NCBI GenBank assembly: GCA_004298065.1
Contig: SCRL01000058.1
Coordinates: 51,165-115,164, forward strand
Direction: 5' to 3'
Source of the DNA: Gammaproteobacteria bacterium
GTDB lineage: Bacteria > Pseudomonadota > Gammaproteobacteria > Acidiferrobacterales > Sulfurifustaceae
Length of the DNA: 64,000 bases
The first letter of the stretch is position 1; each line of letters starts with the position of its first letter. The notes beneath the pieces were generated by a model. That model searched no databases. It was not told the DNA's origin and saw only the letters and a program-made list of their open reading frames with translations. Below, one piece after another: positions 1 through 10,726 of the stretch. The translations under genes were made by a program, and so were the position numbers.

Positions 1-429
1 AAGTGCGGGGCTGCGCGGATCGGCGGCGTGCAGATACAGCAGCCCGACCCAGGCCGGAACCAGCGTGCAAAACCCACTCACCCGTCGGCCGGTGCGCGTC
101 GCGAGCCAGCCAGCCTCGGGCGCTGGATGGCGCCACAGCTCGACCGCAACCCACAACCACCAGAGTACAGCTGTTCCCAACAGCGGTACCACGGCGTTCG
201 GGTCGCGTGCGAGGGCATGCACTGCGGCGGCGCCGAAAAGCGTAAGCGATACGACATACAACCAGCGACCGGCGGCAGACTGGACACCCGTGAGCGCACT
301 CCATTCCAGCGCGCCCACGACAATGAATGCGCCAAATAACAGCGCAAGCCAGAACGTCGGGAGGTAAAACAACGCCGCGAGCAGCGGCGGGATAAGTATC
401 AGCGCCGTGAGGATACGGCGGCTAAGCAT
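1..429 (-). CDS. cdsA: Phosphatidate cytidylyltransferase, N-terminal part
   Basis: CdsA makes CDP-diacylglycerol from phosphatidic acid and CTP in the inner membrane, the entry step to bacterial phospholipids. The window edge leaves 143 codons from the ATG at 429. The translation begins MLSRRILTALILIPPL and continues with very hydrophobic stretches, as in the multi-spanning N-terminus of the family. Its start overlaps the uppS stop by 8 bases, so the two are translationally coupled, and the order frr-uppS-cdsA is the usual proteobacterial one. The catalytic C-terminal signature lies outside the window, so identity rests on the N-terminus and context. Confidence 0.88.
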   Translation of the reverse strand, partial: MLSRRILTALILIPPLLAALFYLPTFWLALLFGAFIVVGALEWSALTGVQSAAGRWLYVVSLTLFGAAAVHALARDPNAVVPLLGTAVLWWLWVAVELWRHPAPEAGWLATRTGRRVSGFCTLVPAWVGLLYLHAADPRSPAL

Positions 430-1198
430 GCTTCGCGGCTTCGACCTGCTCGCCGGTCATGCCGAAGCGACGCTGGCGCCCGGCAAAGGAAGCCAGCGCC
501 TGTTCGAACTGGTCGCGGTCGAAGTCGGGCCAGAGCGTCGGCGTGAAGTAGAGCTCCGTGTAGGCAAGCTGCCACAGGAGGAAGTTGCTGATGCGCTGCT
601 CGCCACCGGTGCGAATGAACAGATCGGGCTCCGGGACACCGGCCAGGCTCAGATTGGCTTCGAGACTTTCGGCCGTGATGTCTTCCGGTTTGAGCTCACC
701 GGCGGCGACACGCCGCGCCAGCGTGGCAGCGGCGTTAGCGATGTCCCAGCGACCGCCGTAGTTGGCGGCGATGGTGAGGGTCAAGGCCGTGTTGTTTTTC
801 GTCAGCAGTTCCGCCTGGCGGATGCGCGTGGCGATTTTGCGCCCGAAGCGTTCGATGTCGCCGATGACGCGGAAGCGCACATTGCCCTCGTGCAGCTTCT
901 TTATCTCGCGTTCGAGCGCGGTCAGGAACAGATCCAGCAGCAGCCGCACCTCCTGCTCTGGCCGGCGCCAGTTCTCGCTCGAGAACGCAAACAGCGTGAG
1001 ATACGGAATGCGCAACTCGCCACAGGTCCGCACCAGCTCGCGCACCCGCTCAACACCCTTACGATGGCCGGCGATGCGCGGCAGGCCGCGGCGGTTCGCC
1101 CACCGGCCGTTGCCGTCCATGATGACGGCGACGTGTTGCGGCAGGCCGCCCTGTCCGGGAAGTCGCTGTTCGTTGCTGATATTGCCTGGCTGCGTCAT
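422..1198 (-). CDS. uppS: Undecaprenyl diphosphate synthase (cis-prenyltransferase)
   Basis: Adds eight isopentenyl units in cis to farnesyl diphosphate, giving the C55 lipid carrier for peptidoglycan and O-antigen. The 258-residue protein has the family signature MDGNGRWA at residues 27-34, whose Asp28 corresponds to the catalytic Mg-binding Asp, and SSENW further in. Length is normal (E. coli 253). A GGAGG sits about 10 bases before the ATG. It lies between frr and cdsA in one minus-strand operon. Confidence 0.97.
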   Translation of the reverse strand: MTQPGNISNEQRLPGQGGLPQHVAVIMDGNGRWANRRGLPRIAGHRKGVERVRELVRTCGELRIPYLTLFAFSSENWRRPEQEVRLLLDLFLTALEREIKKLHEGNVRFRVIGDIERFGRKIATRIRQAELLTKNNTALTLTIAANYGGRWDIANAAATLARRVAAGELKPEDITAESLEANLSLAGVPEPDLFIRTGGEQRISNFLLWQLAYTELYFTPTLWPDFDRDQFEQALASFAGRQRRFGMTGEQVEAAKHA

Positions 1199-1227
1199 GG
1201 TTGCCGTGCCTCCGTGGCCATGGGGCC

Positions 1228-1794
1228 TCAGATCTGCATGATCTCCTGTTCCTTGGTCGCGACCAACTTGTCGATATCGGCAATGAACTTGTCCGTCGCT
1301 TTCTGAATTGCTTCCTGCGCGCGCTTGTCGTCGTCTTCGGTGATGAGCTTTTTCTTGAGCAAGTCTTTGAGATGCTGGTTGGCGTCGCGGCGAACGTTAC
1401 GCACCGCGACCTTGGCGTTCTCGCCCTCGCCGCGCACGTGCTTGCCGAGCTCCTTGCGCCGCTCCTCGGTAAGCGCCGGCAGCGGCACGCGGATGACGGT
1501 GCCGGTGGCGGCCGGGTTGAGGCCGAGGCCGGCATCGCGGATGGCCTTCTCCACCGCCTGCATGCTGCCCTTGTCGTACGGCTGCACGGTCAGGGTGCGT
1601 GCGTCGCTGACGGAAATATTCGCCAGCTGGTTGAGCGGCGTTTTGGCGCCGTAGTAGTCCACCTTCACGTGTTCGAGCAGGCCCGCGTGCGCCCGCCCGG
1701 TGCGCAGCTTGCTCATCTCGCTCTTCAGCGTCTCGAGCGACTTGGTCATGCGCCCTTCGGCGTCTTTTTTGATCTGGTCCACGGATTGGGTCAT
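1228..1794 (-). CDS. frr: Ribosome recycling factor
   Basis: With EF-G, RRF splits the post-termination ribosome. The 188-residue product is the family length (about 185) and is rich in charged helices, with the typical segments MSKLRTGRA and [15 protein letters not shown]. It starts two bases after the pyrH stop, so it is co-transcribed and probably coupled with pyrH. Order rpsB-tsf-pyrH-frr is nearly universal in bacteria. Confidence 0.97.
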   Translation of the reverse strand: MTQSVDQIKKDAEGRMTKSLETLKSEMSKLRTGRAHAGLLEHVKVDYYGAKTPLNQLANISVSDARTLTVQPYDKGSMQAVEKAIRDAGLGLNPAATGTVIRVPLPALTEERRKELGKHVRGEGENAKVAVRNVRRDANQHLKDLLKKKLITEDDDKRAQEAIQKATDKFIADIDKLVATKEQEIMQI

Positions 1795-1796
1795 GG

Positions 1797-2516
1797 TCAG
1801 TCTCCCGCTTTTACCAAGGTGCCTTCGTTTTCACCCAGCGCCGCGCGCTTGAGGCTGCCGGGCTTGTTGATCGAGAACACGCGCAGCGGCATGTTCTGTT
1901 CGCGGCACAGCGCGATCGCCGTTGCGTCCATCACACCCAGGCGCTTGGCCAACACCTCGCCGTAGGTGATGACGTCGTAGCGTTTCGCCTCCGGGTGGCG
2001 CACCGGGTCGCGGTCATACACGCCGTCGACCTTGGTCGCCTTGAATACGATGTCGGCGCCGATTTCGATGCCGCGCAACGTCGCCGCGGTATCGGTGGTG
2101 AAAAACGGGTTGCCGGTGCCGGCGGCGAAGATCACCACGCGCCCGCGTTCGAGGTGCCGGATCGCGCGCCGGCGCACGTACGGCTCGACCACCTGGTCCA
2201 TGCGGATCGCCGACTGCACGCGCGTCACCACGCCCTCGCGCTCGAACGCATTCTGCAACGCGAGCGCGTTGATCACGGTCGCGAGCATGCCCATGTAGTC
2301 GGCCGAGGCGCGCTCCATGCCCTGGGCCGAGCCGGCCACGCCGCGAAAGATATTGCCGCCGCCGATGACGACGCCGACCTGTACGCCGGCCTCGACCACC
2401 GACTTGATCTCGGCGGCGAGACGCGCAAGCGTCTCGGGGTTAATGCCGTAGGCATCGCTCCCCATGAGCGCCTCGCCGGAGAGCTTGAGCAGCACACGGC
2501 GGTAGGCGGCGCCCAT
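1797..2516 (-). CDS. pyrH: UMP kinase
   Basis: Phosphorylates UMP to UDP in pyrimidine nucleotide synthesis; the bacterial enzyme is a hexamer of the amino acid kinase fold, usually activated by GTP and inhibited by UTP. The start chosen is the ATG at 2516, giving [17 protein letters not shown] and 239 residues (E. coli 241). The open frame continues upstream through tsf, but those residues are unlike the family. GGGNIFRG near residue 57 and a C-terminal [11 protein letters not shown] segment are diagnostic. Five bases separate it from the tsf stop. Confidence 0.96.
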   Translation of the reverse strand: MGAAYRRVLLKLSGEALMGSDAYGINPETLARLAAEIKSVVEAGVQVGVVIGGGNIFRGVAGSAQGMERASADYMGMLATVINALALQNAFEREGVVTRVQSAIRMDQVVEPYVRRRAIRHLERGRVVIFAAGTGNPFFTTDTAATLRGIEIGADIVFKATKVDGVYDRDPVRHPEAKRYDVITYGEVLAKRLGVMDATAIALCREQNMPLRVFSINKPGSLKRAALGENEGTLVKAGD

Positions 2517-2521
2517 TTTGT

Positions 2522-3409
2522 TCAGGCCCCTTTGACCTGCGCCATGACTTCGGCGGCGAAGTCGGTAGTCTTCTTCTCGATGCCCTCGCCCACCTCGAAG
2601 CGCGCGAAGCGCACGACCTTGGCACCCTTCGACTTGAGCAGCTTCTCGACCGTGGTGTCCGGGTCCTTCACGAACGGCTGACCGAGCAGCGTGATCTCGT
2701 TCAGGTACTTGTTCACGCGTCCTTCGACCATCTTCTCGATGATATTGGCCGGCTTGCCGGAGGTCTGTGCCTGTTCGGCGAAAATTGCTTTTTCTTTCGC
2801 AATCGCATCCGCCGGCACCTGGTCCTTTGATACGCACTCGGGTCGCGAAGCGGCCACGTGCATGGCGATGTCTTTTGCCAGCGCCTCGTCGCCGCCCTCA
2901 AGCTCGACCAGCACGCCGATCTTGCGGCCGTGCACGTAGCCGGCGATGTGGCCCTTGTCCGAAGCGTAGCGCGTGAAGCGGCGCACCGCCATTTTCTCGC
3001 CGAGCTTCATCACGAGCCCTTCGAGCGACTGGGCGACCGTCACCGCCGCGCCGTCTTTGAGCGCGAGCGCGCCGAGCGCGTTCACGTCCGCGGGATTGGA
3101 GGCGGTGACGCGCGCCGCGACATCCTGGGCAAAACCCATGAACTCGTCGCCTTTGGCGACGAAATCGGTTTCGGAGTTGACCTCGACCATGGCCGCGAGC
3201 TTGCGGTCGGCCGAGAGGTGCAGGCCGATGGCGCCGTCGGCAGCGGTGCGCCCGGCCTTCTTCTCGATCTTGGCGCCGGCCTTCTTGCGAAGCAGATCGG
3301 CCGCGGCCTCCATGTCGCCACTGGTTTCCTGGAGCGCGGCTTTGCACTCCATCATGCCGAGCCCGGTGCGTTCGCGCAGCTCTTTGACCTGTTGTGCGGA
3401 AATGCTCAT
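2522..3409 (-). CDS. tsf: Elongation factor Ts
   Basis: Guanine nucleotide exchange factor for EF-Tu. The 295-residue protein opens with the conserved UBA-like segment [13 protein letters not shown] (residues 14-26) and has the core motif around [10 protein letters not shown] that contacts EF-Tu. Length is normal. It follows rpsB after a 91-base gap that holds a perfect hairpin, which may set the rpsB:tsf expression ratio. Confidence 0.97.
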   Translation of the reverse strand: MSISAQQVKELRERTGLGMMECKAALQETSGDMEAAADLLRKKAGAKIEKKAGRTAADGAIGLHLSADRKLAAMVEVNSETDFVAKGDEFMGFAQDVAARVTASNPADVNALGALALKDGAAVTVAQSLEGLVMKLGEKMAVRRFTRYASDKGHIAGYVHGRKIGVLVELEGGDEALAKDIAMHVAASRPECVSKDQVPADAIAKEKAIFAEQAQTSGKPANIIEKMVEGRVNKYLNEITLLGQPFVKDPDTTVEKLLKSKGAKVVRFARFEVGEGIEKKTTDFAAEVMAQVKGA

Positions 3410-3476
3410 GACATCCTCATAATAAAATCGGATTGCGCCGTCCGCCGGTACACGGCGAACGGGCGGTGCTCAAAGC

Positions 3477-3497
3477 GAAGGGGGCGGCGCCCCCTTC
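3477..3497 (-). terminator. rpsB-tsf intercistronic hairpin (attenuator-like)
   Basis: A perfect 9-bp stem (GAAGGGGGC at 3477-3485, GCCCCCTTC at 3489-3497) with a 3-base loop lies just after the rpsB stop. On the minus strand only a weak T-rich stretch follows, so it is more likely a partial terminator or RNA-stability element than a full stop, because tsf must be transcribed through it. Confidence 0.5.
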
Positions 3498-3500
3498 TGG

Positions 3501-4400
3501 TTACTCGCCAGCCGTCTCGTCGGCGGCCGGCTTCTTGGCCGGCTTGGCCTTCGGCGTGGCGCGCGCGGGCTTCTTGGGCGCGGGCTTCGCCTCACTGACG
3601 GTCTCGGTCGCACCCTCGGCGCCGGCCTTCTTCTTGGAGACGACCTTGATCTTGGCCGGCTCCTCCGCCTCGACCTCGACAAACTCGTCCTCGCTGCCCA
3701 CGAGCATCTCCTGACGCTTGGCCTGGCCGGCGATGATCGCGTCCGCCGCGGCGCCGGCGTACAGCCGGATGGCGCGGATGGCGTCGTCGTTGCCGGGGAT
3801 CACGTAGTCCACGCCGTCGGGCTTGCAGTTCGAGTCCACGACGCCGACCACCGGGATATTCAGCTTGTTCGCTTCCGCGACCGCGATGTACTCGTTGCCG
3901 ACGTCGATCACGAACAGCGCGTCCGGGATGCCGGGCATGTCCTTGATGCCGCCGAGACTGCCTTCGAGTTTCACGCGTTCGCGGTCGAGCTCAAGAATTT
4001 CCTTCTTGCCGAGCTTGTCGGCAGTGCTGGCGTCAGCCAGCATGCTTTCGATGCTCTTCAGGCGCTCGATCGAGCGGCGCACGGTGCGGTAGTTGGTCAG
4101 CATGCCGCCGAGCCAACGCTGGCTCACGTACGGCACACCGGCGCGCTGCGCCTCTTCCGCGACGATGTCCTGCGCCTGGCGCTTGGTGCCGACGAACAGC
4201 ACCGTGCCGCCGTTGGCCGCGAGCTTCTGCAGGAACGCCATCGCCTCGTTGAACAGCGGCAGCGTCTTTTCGAGATTAATGATGTGGATCTTGTTGCGCT
4301 CGCCGAAAATGAACGGACGCATCTTGGGGTGCCAGAAGCGGGTCTGGTGGCCGAAATGCACGCCGGCCTCCAGCATCTGACGCATGCTGATATTGCTCAT
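3501..4400 (-). CDS. rpsB: 30S ribosomal protein S2
   Basis: S2 is a late-binding small-subunit protein at the head/body junction. The ATG at 4400, preceded by GAGGAGAC, gives [19 protein letters not shown] and 299 residues. An upstream in-frame ATG would add an unrelated leader. Residues 1 to about 230 match the normal S2 length (E. coli 241). The last 55 or so residues are a low-complexity Lys/Ala/Pro/Glu tail, discussed in the findings. First gene of the rpsB-tsf-pyrH-frr-uppS-cdsA operon. Confidence 0.96.
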   Translation of the reverse strand: MSNISMRQMLEAGVHFGHQTRFWHPKMRPFIFGERNKIHIINLEKTLPLFNEAMAFLQKLAANGGTVLFVGTKRQAQDIVAEEAQRAGVPYVSQRWLGGMLTNYRTVRRSIERLKSIESMLADASTADKLGKKEILELDRERVKLEGSLGGIKDMPGIPDALFVIDVGNEYIAVAEANKLNIPVVGVVDSNCKPDGVDYVIPGNDDAIRAIRLYAGAAADAIIAGQAKRQEMLVGSEDEFVEVEAEEPAKIKVVSKKKAGAEGATETVSEAKPAPKKPARATPKAKPAKKPAADETAGE

Positions 4401-4497
4401 GTTGTCTCCTCGGGTTGTTTCCGCCGCGGGCCCCATGCCCCAACCCGCGGAAACCGCAGGCACCCGGGAGCACGTGTCGACCACGCGTGAGAGTTAA

Positions 4498-4523
4498 TAA
4501 AAATTACCCCGGGACGTCCGGGG
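4498..4523 (-). promoter_or_regulatory. rpsB leader hairpin with T-rich tail
   Basis: A GC-rich inverted repeat (CCCCGGG at 4507-4513, CCGGGG at 4518-4523) lies just inside the predicted rpsB transcript and is followed on the minus strand by TAATTTTTATT. This could be an attenuator or the S2 autoregulatory leader structure known in other proteobacteria. The sequence alone does not decide which. Confidence 0.4.
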
Positions 4524-4530
4524 CGCGCGT

Positions 4531-4559
4531 TTTATACCACAGCGGCTAAATTCCGGCAA
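4531..4559 (-). promoter_or_regulatory. rpsB sigma-70 promoter with GC-rich discriminator
   Basis: On the minus strand TTGCCG (4559-4554), a 17-base spacer and TATAAA (4536-4531) form a good sigma-70 promoter. It is followed by a very GC-rich discriminator (ACGCGCGCCCC), a feature typical of stringently controlled ribosomal promoters. Confidence 0.6.
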
Positions 4560-4651
4560 TCTTTCAAGGAGTTCGGTACGCGCAAGGCCTTTTTAAAACC
4601 GCTCCAATCCCCGAGAATAGGCCTCCGAAACACGATTCCCGAACCCGCCAC

Positions 4652-5419
4652 ATGGCCGTCACCCGAAAAAACCCCGCCGAAATCGAAAAGATGCGTATCG
4701 CCGGCCGCCTCTCGGCCGAGGTGCTCAGGATGATCGAGTCGCATGTGCGCCCCGGGATCACCACCGGCGAGCTCGACCGCCTGTGCCACGACTATATCGT
4801 CAACGTACAGAAGGCCGTTCCGGCGCCGCTCAACTACAAGGGCTTCCCCCGCTCCATCTGCACCTCGGTCAACCACCAGGTGTGCCACGGCATCCCGGGC
4901 GAGAAGCAGCTCAAGAAAGGCGACATCGTCAACATCGACATCACCGTCATCAAGGATGGCTGGCACGGCGACACGAGCAAAATGTTCTTCGTCGGCGAGT
5001 CGTCGATCCAGGCGAAGCGTCTGGTGCAGGTGACGCACGAATGCATGCTACGCGGTATCGCCCAGGTGCGTCCGGGCGCACGCCTCGGCGACATCGGTCA
5101 TGCTATTCAAACGCACGCCGAGGCACACGGTTTCTCCGTGGTGCACGAGTACTGCGGCCACGGCATCGGCCGCGAGTTCCACGAGGACCCACAGGTGCTG
5201 CACTACGGCAAACCCGGTACCGGCATGGAGCTCGAGCCCGGCATGATCTTCACGGTCGAACCCATGATCAACGCCGGCCGGCGCGAGGTGAAGCTGCTGC
5301 CGGATAACTGGACTGTGGTGACGCGTGATCACTCGCTCTCGGCGCAGTGGGAGCACACGGTACTCGTCACCGACAATGGCTACGAAATTCTGACCCAGCT
5401 CCCGGGCGATAGCCCGTAA
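4652..5419 (+). CDS. map: Methionine aminopeptidase, type I
   Basis: Removes the initiator Met from nascent proteins; a two-metal cytosolic enzyme. The 255-residue length fits type I. Metal-ligand regions are visible in order: NIDITVIKDGWHGDTS (two Asp), HEYCGHGIG (His), FTVEPMIN (Glu) and WEHTV (Glu). It is divergent from rpsB, the usual proteobacterial arrangement, and ends three bases before glnD, implying one transcript. Confidence 0.97.
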   Translation: MAVTRKNPAEIEKMRIAGRLSAEVLRMIESHVRPGITTGELDRLCHDYIVNVQKAVPAPLNYKGFPRSICTSVNHQVCHGIPGEKQLKKGDIVNIDITVIKDGWHGDTSKMFFVGESSIQAKRLVQVTHECMLRGIAQVRPGARLGDIGHAIQTHAEAHGFSVVHEYCGHGIGREFHEDPQVLHYGKPGTGMELEPGMIFTVEPMINAGRREVKLLPDNWTVVTRDHSLSAQWEHTVLVTDNGYEILTQLPGDSP

Positions 5420-5422
5420 GCC

Positions 5423-8113
5423 ATGCACGAAGCCGCTGCCAAGCCGTTCGATGCGCGTGCGTTCGACCGGTCGCTGGCGCAGGCTGCCGATCTCTTGCCG
5501 CTGTTCCGCGCCACCCTGCGCGAGTCGCGTGAAGCTTTGCGCCTGCGTTTTCAGAACGACGGCGACGCCGCGCGCCTGGTGCACGCGCACGCCGCGCTCG
5601 TCGATGCGCTACTGGTGCGTGTCTGGAAACGGCACCTGAAAAAATTCCCGCCACGCGTACCGGTGACGCTCGTCGCCGTCGGCGGCTACGGGCGCGGAGA
5701 GCTGCATCCGCACTCCGACATCGACCTTATGCTGTTGACCGAGCGTGGCAGCGCCGACGACCTGCGCGATTTTGCGGAACATCTGCTGCGCTTCCTCTGG
5801 GACATGGGGCTCGAAGTCGGCCACTCCGTGCGCACGCTCAGGCAGTGCGCGGAGGAATCGAAAAAGGACATTACCGTCGCCACCAACCTGATGGAATCGC
5901 GCTTGCTCTGCGGCGACCGCGCATTGCATGCGCGCATGCGCGAGCAGATCCACGCCAACCGTCTGTGGCCGAGCAAGAAATTCTTCGGCGCCAAGTGGCA
6001 GGAACAGATCGCGCGCCACCGCCATTTCAACGACACCGCTTACAACCTCGAACCAAACGTCAAGGACGGCCCCGGCGGCCTGCGCGATATCCAGACGGTC
6101 GCGTGGGTGACGCAACGGCACTTCGACACCGCCTCGCTACACGATCTGGTCAAACGCGGTTTCCTGCGCGAGGGCGAGTACCGCGCGCTCGTGCGCGGAC
6201 GCAACTACCTGTGGAAGGTGCGCGCCGGGCTGCACTACCTCGCCGGGCGACGCGAAGACCGGCTGTTGTTCGACCACCAGCGCGCGCTCGCCAGCCAGTT
6301 CGGTTTCCGCGACCGCCGCGGCATCCTCGCGGTCGAGCTGTTCATGAAGCAGTACTATCGTACGATCAAGGAGCTTCAGCTTCTCAACGAAATCCTGCTG
6401 CAACACTTCCAGGAAACCTTCGTTGCGACACCACGCGCCAAACCCCAGCCGCTCAATCGGCGCTTCCAGGCGCGTCACGGCTTTCTCGAAGCCACACATC
6501 CGAAGGTGTTCGAACGCTCCCCCTTCGCGCTGCTCGAACTGTTCCTGGTCATGCAGCAGCACCGAAGGCTCAAGGGCGTGCGCGCCGACACCATCCGGCT
6601 GGTGCACGCGAGCTTACCGCGCATCAACGCCAAATTCCGACGCGATCTCGCCTGCCGCAGCCTGTTCATGGAGATCCTGCGCCAACCGCGCGGCATCACC
6701 CACGAATTGCGGCGCATGAACGCCTACGGCGTGCTCGGCGCCTACCTGCCGGCGTTCGGGCGTATTGTCGGCCAGATGCAGCACGACCTGTTCCACGTCT
6801 ACACCGTGGACCAACACACGCTGTTCGTGCTGCGCAACGTGCGCCGCTTCGCGGTGCCGGAGTTCCGCCACGAATTTCCGTTCCTGAGCGATCTGATACA
6901 GCACCTGGTCAAGCCCGAGCGGCTGTACCTGGGCGCCCTGTTCCACGACATCGCCAAGGGCCGCGGCGGCGACCACTCGGTGCTGGGCGAACGCGAAGTT
7001 GGCGATTTCTGCCGTCATCACTTGCTGAGCGACTACGACACGCGCTTCATCCAGTGGCTCGTGCGCCATCACCTGGTCATGTCGCAGACCGCGCAGCGCG
7101 ACGACATCTTCGACCCGGACGTGGTGTTGCGCTTTGCGCGCCTCGTCGGCGACCAGGAGCATCTCGACAACCTGTACCTCCTGACCGTGGCCGACATGCG
7201 CGGCACGAGCCCGGCGGTGTGGAATGCCTGGAAAGGCAGGCTGCTGTCGCAGCTTCATAGCGCCACGACGCGCCTGCTGCGCCGCGGCATCGCCCAGCCG
7301 CTCGATGTCGAGGCGCACATCGCCGACCTCAAGCGCGATGCGTTGACGCATCTGCACGACAGCGGCCTGCCGCCTGAACGCATCGAGCGGTTCTGGGCCG
7401 ATCTCGATGCCGACTATTTCCTGCCCTACGATGCCGAGAGCCTTGCGTGGCACGCAAGTTCCATTGCCGGCGCCGCGGCCGCCGAGCTGCCGCTCGTCGC
7501 CACGCGCTGGTCGCCCGAGCTCGGCGGCAGCGAGTTCCTGGTCTACGCCCCCGACCGCGAGGACCTGTTTTCCATTCTCACCGCCGGCTTCGACCGGCTG
7601 AACCTGTCCATCGTGGATGCGCGCATCCACACCCTGCGCAACGGTTTCGCGCTCGATACCTTTGTGGTCCTGGACCACGCCGGCCAACCGGTGTCCGATC
7701 CGCGCGCGCTCGTGCACCTGCAGGAATCCATGCGCGCGCAGCTGCTCGATCCAAAACCCGGCCGCGACCTGCGCGGCGCGCCGTTGATGCGCGCGCTCAA
7801 GCATTTCCCGATCGAGACGCGCGTGCACTTCACGCCCTCGGCCAAGGGCAACCAGACGATTATGGAAGTCGTGGCGCAGGACCGTCCCGGCCTGCTCTAC
7901 CAGGTGTCGCTGGCGCTCGCGCACTGCCACGCGAACCTCGTAGCGGCCAAGGTCTCGACCTACGGCGAGCGCGCGGAGGACGTGTTCTTCGTCAATACCC
8001 GACAGGGTCAGCCGCTGACGGACGCGGAGCAGATGAAGTGCCTGGAGGCGGAAATCGTGCGCCGGTTAGCGCCGGCTTCAGTTACGCCGGCAACGCAGTC
8101 TCTGCAATTCTAA
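5423..8113 (+). CDS. glnD: Bifunctional PII uridylyltransferase/uridylyl-removing enzyme
   Basis: Primary nitrogen sensor: uridylylates PII proteins when glutamine is low and removes UMP when it is high. The 896 residues hold the nucleotidyltransferase motif GGYGRGELHPHSDIDL near residues 88-105, an HD phosphohydrolase domain (HDIAKGRGGDHS, near 508), and two C-terminal ACT domains (about 705-790 and 810-890) that sense glutamine. All parts appear intact. Starts three bases after map and ends three bases from the convergent livF stop. Confidence 0.97.
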   Translation: MHEAAAKPFDARAFDRSLAQAADLLPLFRATLRESREALRLRFQNDGDAARLVHAHAALVDALLVRVWKRHLKKFPPRVPVTLVAVGGYGRGELHPHSDIDLMLLTERGSADDLRDFAEHLLRFLWDMGLEVGHSVRTLRQCAEESKKDITVATNLMESRLLCGDRALHARMREQIHANRLWPSKKFFGAKWQEQIARHRHFNDTAYNLEPNVKDGPGGLRDIQTVAWVTQRHFDTASLHDLVKRGFLREGEYRALVRGRNYLWKVRAGLHYLAGRREDRLLFDHQRALASQFGFRDRRGILAVELFMKQYYRTIKELQLLNEILLQHFQETFVATPRAKPQPLNRRFQARHGFLEATHPKVFERSPFALLELFLVMQQHRRLKGVRADTIRLVHASLPRINAKFRRDLACRSLFMEILRQPRGITHELRRMNAYGVLGAYLPAFGRIVGQMQHDLFHVYTVDQHTLFVLRNVRRFAVPEFRHEFPFLSDLIQHLVKPERLYLGALFHDIAKGRGGDHSVLGEREVGDFCRHHLLSDYDTRFIQWLVRHHLVMSQTAQRDDIFDPDVVLRFARLVGDQEHLDNLYLLTVADMRGTSPAVWNAWKGRLLSQLHSATTRLLRRGIAQPLDVEAHIADLKRDALTHLHDSGLPPERIERFWADLDADYFLPYDAESLAWHASSIAGAAAAELPLVATRWSPELGGSEFLVYAPDREDLFSILTAGFDRLNLSIVDARIHTLRNGFALDTFVVLDHAGQPVSDPRALVHLQESMRAQLLDPKPGRDLRGAPLMRALKHFPIETRVHFTPSAKGNQTIMEVVAQDRPGLLYQVSLALAHCHANLVAAKVSTYGERAEDVFFVNTRQGQPLTDAEQMKCLEAEIVRRLAPASVTPATQSLQF

Positions 8114-8116
8114 AAA

Positions 8117-8823
<707 letters not shown>

Positions 8824-8827
<4 letters not shown>

Positions 8828-9600
8828 GCCAACGCACCGCCGAGGTAGGCCTCAATCACCTTCGGATTGCTCCGCACCTCGGCCGGCAACCCCTCGGCGA
8901 TTTTCTTTCCATAGTCGAGCACGCCGACGCGATTGCACACGCCCATGACCAGCGCTACGTCGTGCTCGATGAGCAGCAGCGTCACGCCGTCGCGGCGAAT
9001 GGCCGTGAGCAATTCCTGAAGCGTGCCGGTCTCGCTCGGGTTCATGCCGGCGGCCGGCTCGTCGAGCGCCAGCAACTTCGGGTCGGTTGCGAGCGCGCGC
9101 GCGATTTCGAGACGGCGCTGGTCGCCATAAGACAGATGCTTGGCCAGCACGTCGCCATGAGCACCGATGCCGACGTAATCGAGCAGCTCGCGGGCGCGCG
9201 CCCGGATGCCTGCCTCCTCCGCGCGCGTTGCACCGTCGCGCAGGATGGCGCCGACGACGCCGGCGTGCGTACGCACGTGCCGACCGGCCATGACGTTTTC
9301 AAGCGCCGACATGTTGGCGAACAGGCGGATGTTCTGGAACGTGCGCGCGATGCCGCGCGCGACCACCTCGTTCGGTTTGCGGCCGGCGAGATTGTCAGCG
9401 CCGAGCAGGACGCGGCCGGCCTCGGGCGCATACAGACCGGTGATGACATTGAACAGCGTGGTCTTTCCGGCGCCGTTGGGTCCGATGAGGCCGTAGATCT
9501 CGCCCGCGCGGATTTCGAGCGAGACGTCGTCCAGCGCCGCGAGGCCGCCGAAACGTTTCGACACGCCTTCGACGCGCAGCAGCGCCGTGGTAGCTGTCAT
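8824..9600 (-). CDS. livG: Branched-chain amino acid ABC transporter ATPase LivG
   Basis: Second ATPase of the importer. Walker A GPNGAGKTT, signature LSYGDQRRLEIARAL and Walker B LLALDEPAAGMNP are present, with the LivG-type insertion after Walker A. The ATG at 9600 gives 258 residues (E. coli 255). An alternative ATG at 9621 has an AGGAG about 12 bases upstream and would add seven residues and overlap livM by 17 bases; the start is therefore uncertain. Confidence 0.93.
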
Positions 9601-9604
9601 GGCT

Positions 9605-10726
9605 TCAGCGCTGGCTATCATAGAGCGACGCCTGCTCCTGCTTGAGCACCGTGGCCTCGGAGCCGAACTCGCGCCGGCGGCGTTCGGATGGGATCAGTCC
9701 CGCGGGACGGAAGATCATGATGAGGACCAATGCCAACCCGAAAACCAGCATGCGCAGGTCGGCGGGATCGACCAGCACGTCGTTGAACAGTAGCCGCTGC
9801 AGGTCGCCTAGGTAGCGCAGCGCCTCGGGGAAGGTCGTGAGCAGCACCGCACCCAGGATCACGCCCGCGATGTTACCCATGCCGCCGAGCACGACCATGC
9901 ACAGCACGATGATGGACTCGAACAGGTTGAACGATTCTGGACTGATGAAGCCCTGAAACCCGGCGAACAGGCCGCCGCTGATACCGCCGAACGAGGCGCC
10001 CATGGCGAACGCGAGCAGCTTCACGTTGCGCGTGTGGATGCCCATCGCCTCGGCCGCGACCTCGTCCTCGCGGATCGCGACCCAGGCACGGCCGATGCGC
10101 GAATCCTGCAGCCGCAGCGAGACGAAGATGATGCCGAGCGTGAGCAGCAGGAACAGGTAGTAATAGGTATAGATGCCCGGGAAACTGAACCCGAGCAGGG
10201 TGTGCGTCTGGCTGAAGGAGAAGCCGCCAAGGCTGATCGGGTCGATGAAGTTCACGCCCTGCGGCCCGTTGGTGATGTTCACCGGCGCGTTCAGGTTGTT
10301 GAGGAAGATACGGATGATCTCGCCGAAGCCGAGCGTGACAATGGCGAGATAATCGCCACGCAGCCGCAATGTCGGCGCGCCAAGCAGCACGCCGAAAACG
10401 CCCGCCACCAGCGCGCCCAGCGGCAGCAACGCCCAGAACGGCAGGTGCAACCCGAAGTGCGGCGAGGCGAGCAGCGCGTAGAGATAGGCGCCGACGGCGT
10501 AGAACGCGATGTAACCGAGATCGAGCAGCCCGGCGTAGCCGACGACGATGTTAAGACCGAGCGCCAGCATGACGTAGAGCAGCGTGAAATCGAGGATGCG
10601 TACCCACCCCCGCCCCAAACCCGCGCCGATAAGAAACGGCGCCGCCGCGAGCAGCATGGCAAGCAGGATATAGGCCACCCACGCTGCGCGGCGATCTTTC
10701 TTGATTTCTTCCCAGCGCGCGAACAT
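9605..10726 (-). CDS. livM: Branched-chain amino acid ABC transporter permease LivM
   Basis: Inner-membrane permease subunit. The 373 residues show about nine or ten hydrophobic segments, with the LivM core around GLNIVVGYAGLLDLGY and the EAA-like loop RIGRAWVAIREDEVAAEAMGI that docks the ATPases. It shares one base with livH and precedes livG, as expected for a Liv operon. Confidence 0.94.
   Translation of the reverse strand: MFARWEEIKKDRRAAWVAYILLAMLLAAAPFLIGAGLGRGWVRILDFTLLYVMLALGLNIVVGYAGLLDLGYIAFYAVGAYLYALLASPHFGLHLPFWALLPLGALVAGVFGVLLGAPTLRLRGDYLAIVTLGFGEIIRIFLNNLNAPVNITNGPQGVNFIDPISLGGFSFSQTHTLLGFSFPGIYTYYYLFLLLTLGIIFVSLRLQDSRIGRAWVAIREDEVAAEAMGIHTRNVKLLAFAMGASFGGISGGLFAGFQGFISPESFNLFESIIVLCMVVLGGMGNIAGVILGAVLLTTFPEALRYLGDLQRLLFNDVLVDPADLRMLVFGLALVLIMIFRPAGLIPSERRRREFGSEATVLKQEQASLYDSQR

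Noticed and set aside
407..1306. Plus-strand open frames over uppS, frr and pyrH
   Set aside because: Shadows of well-supported minus-strand genes.
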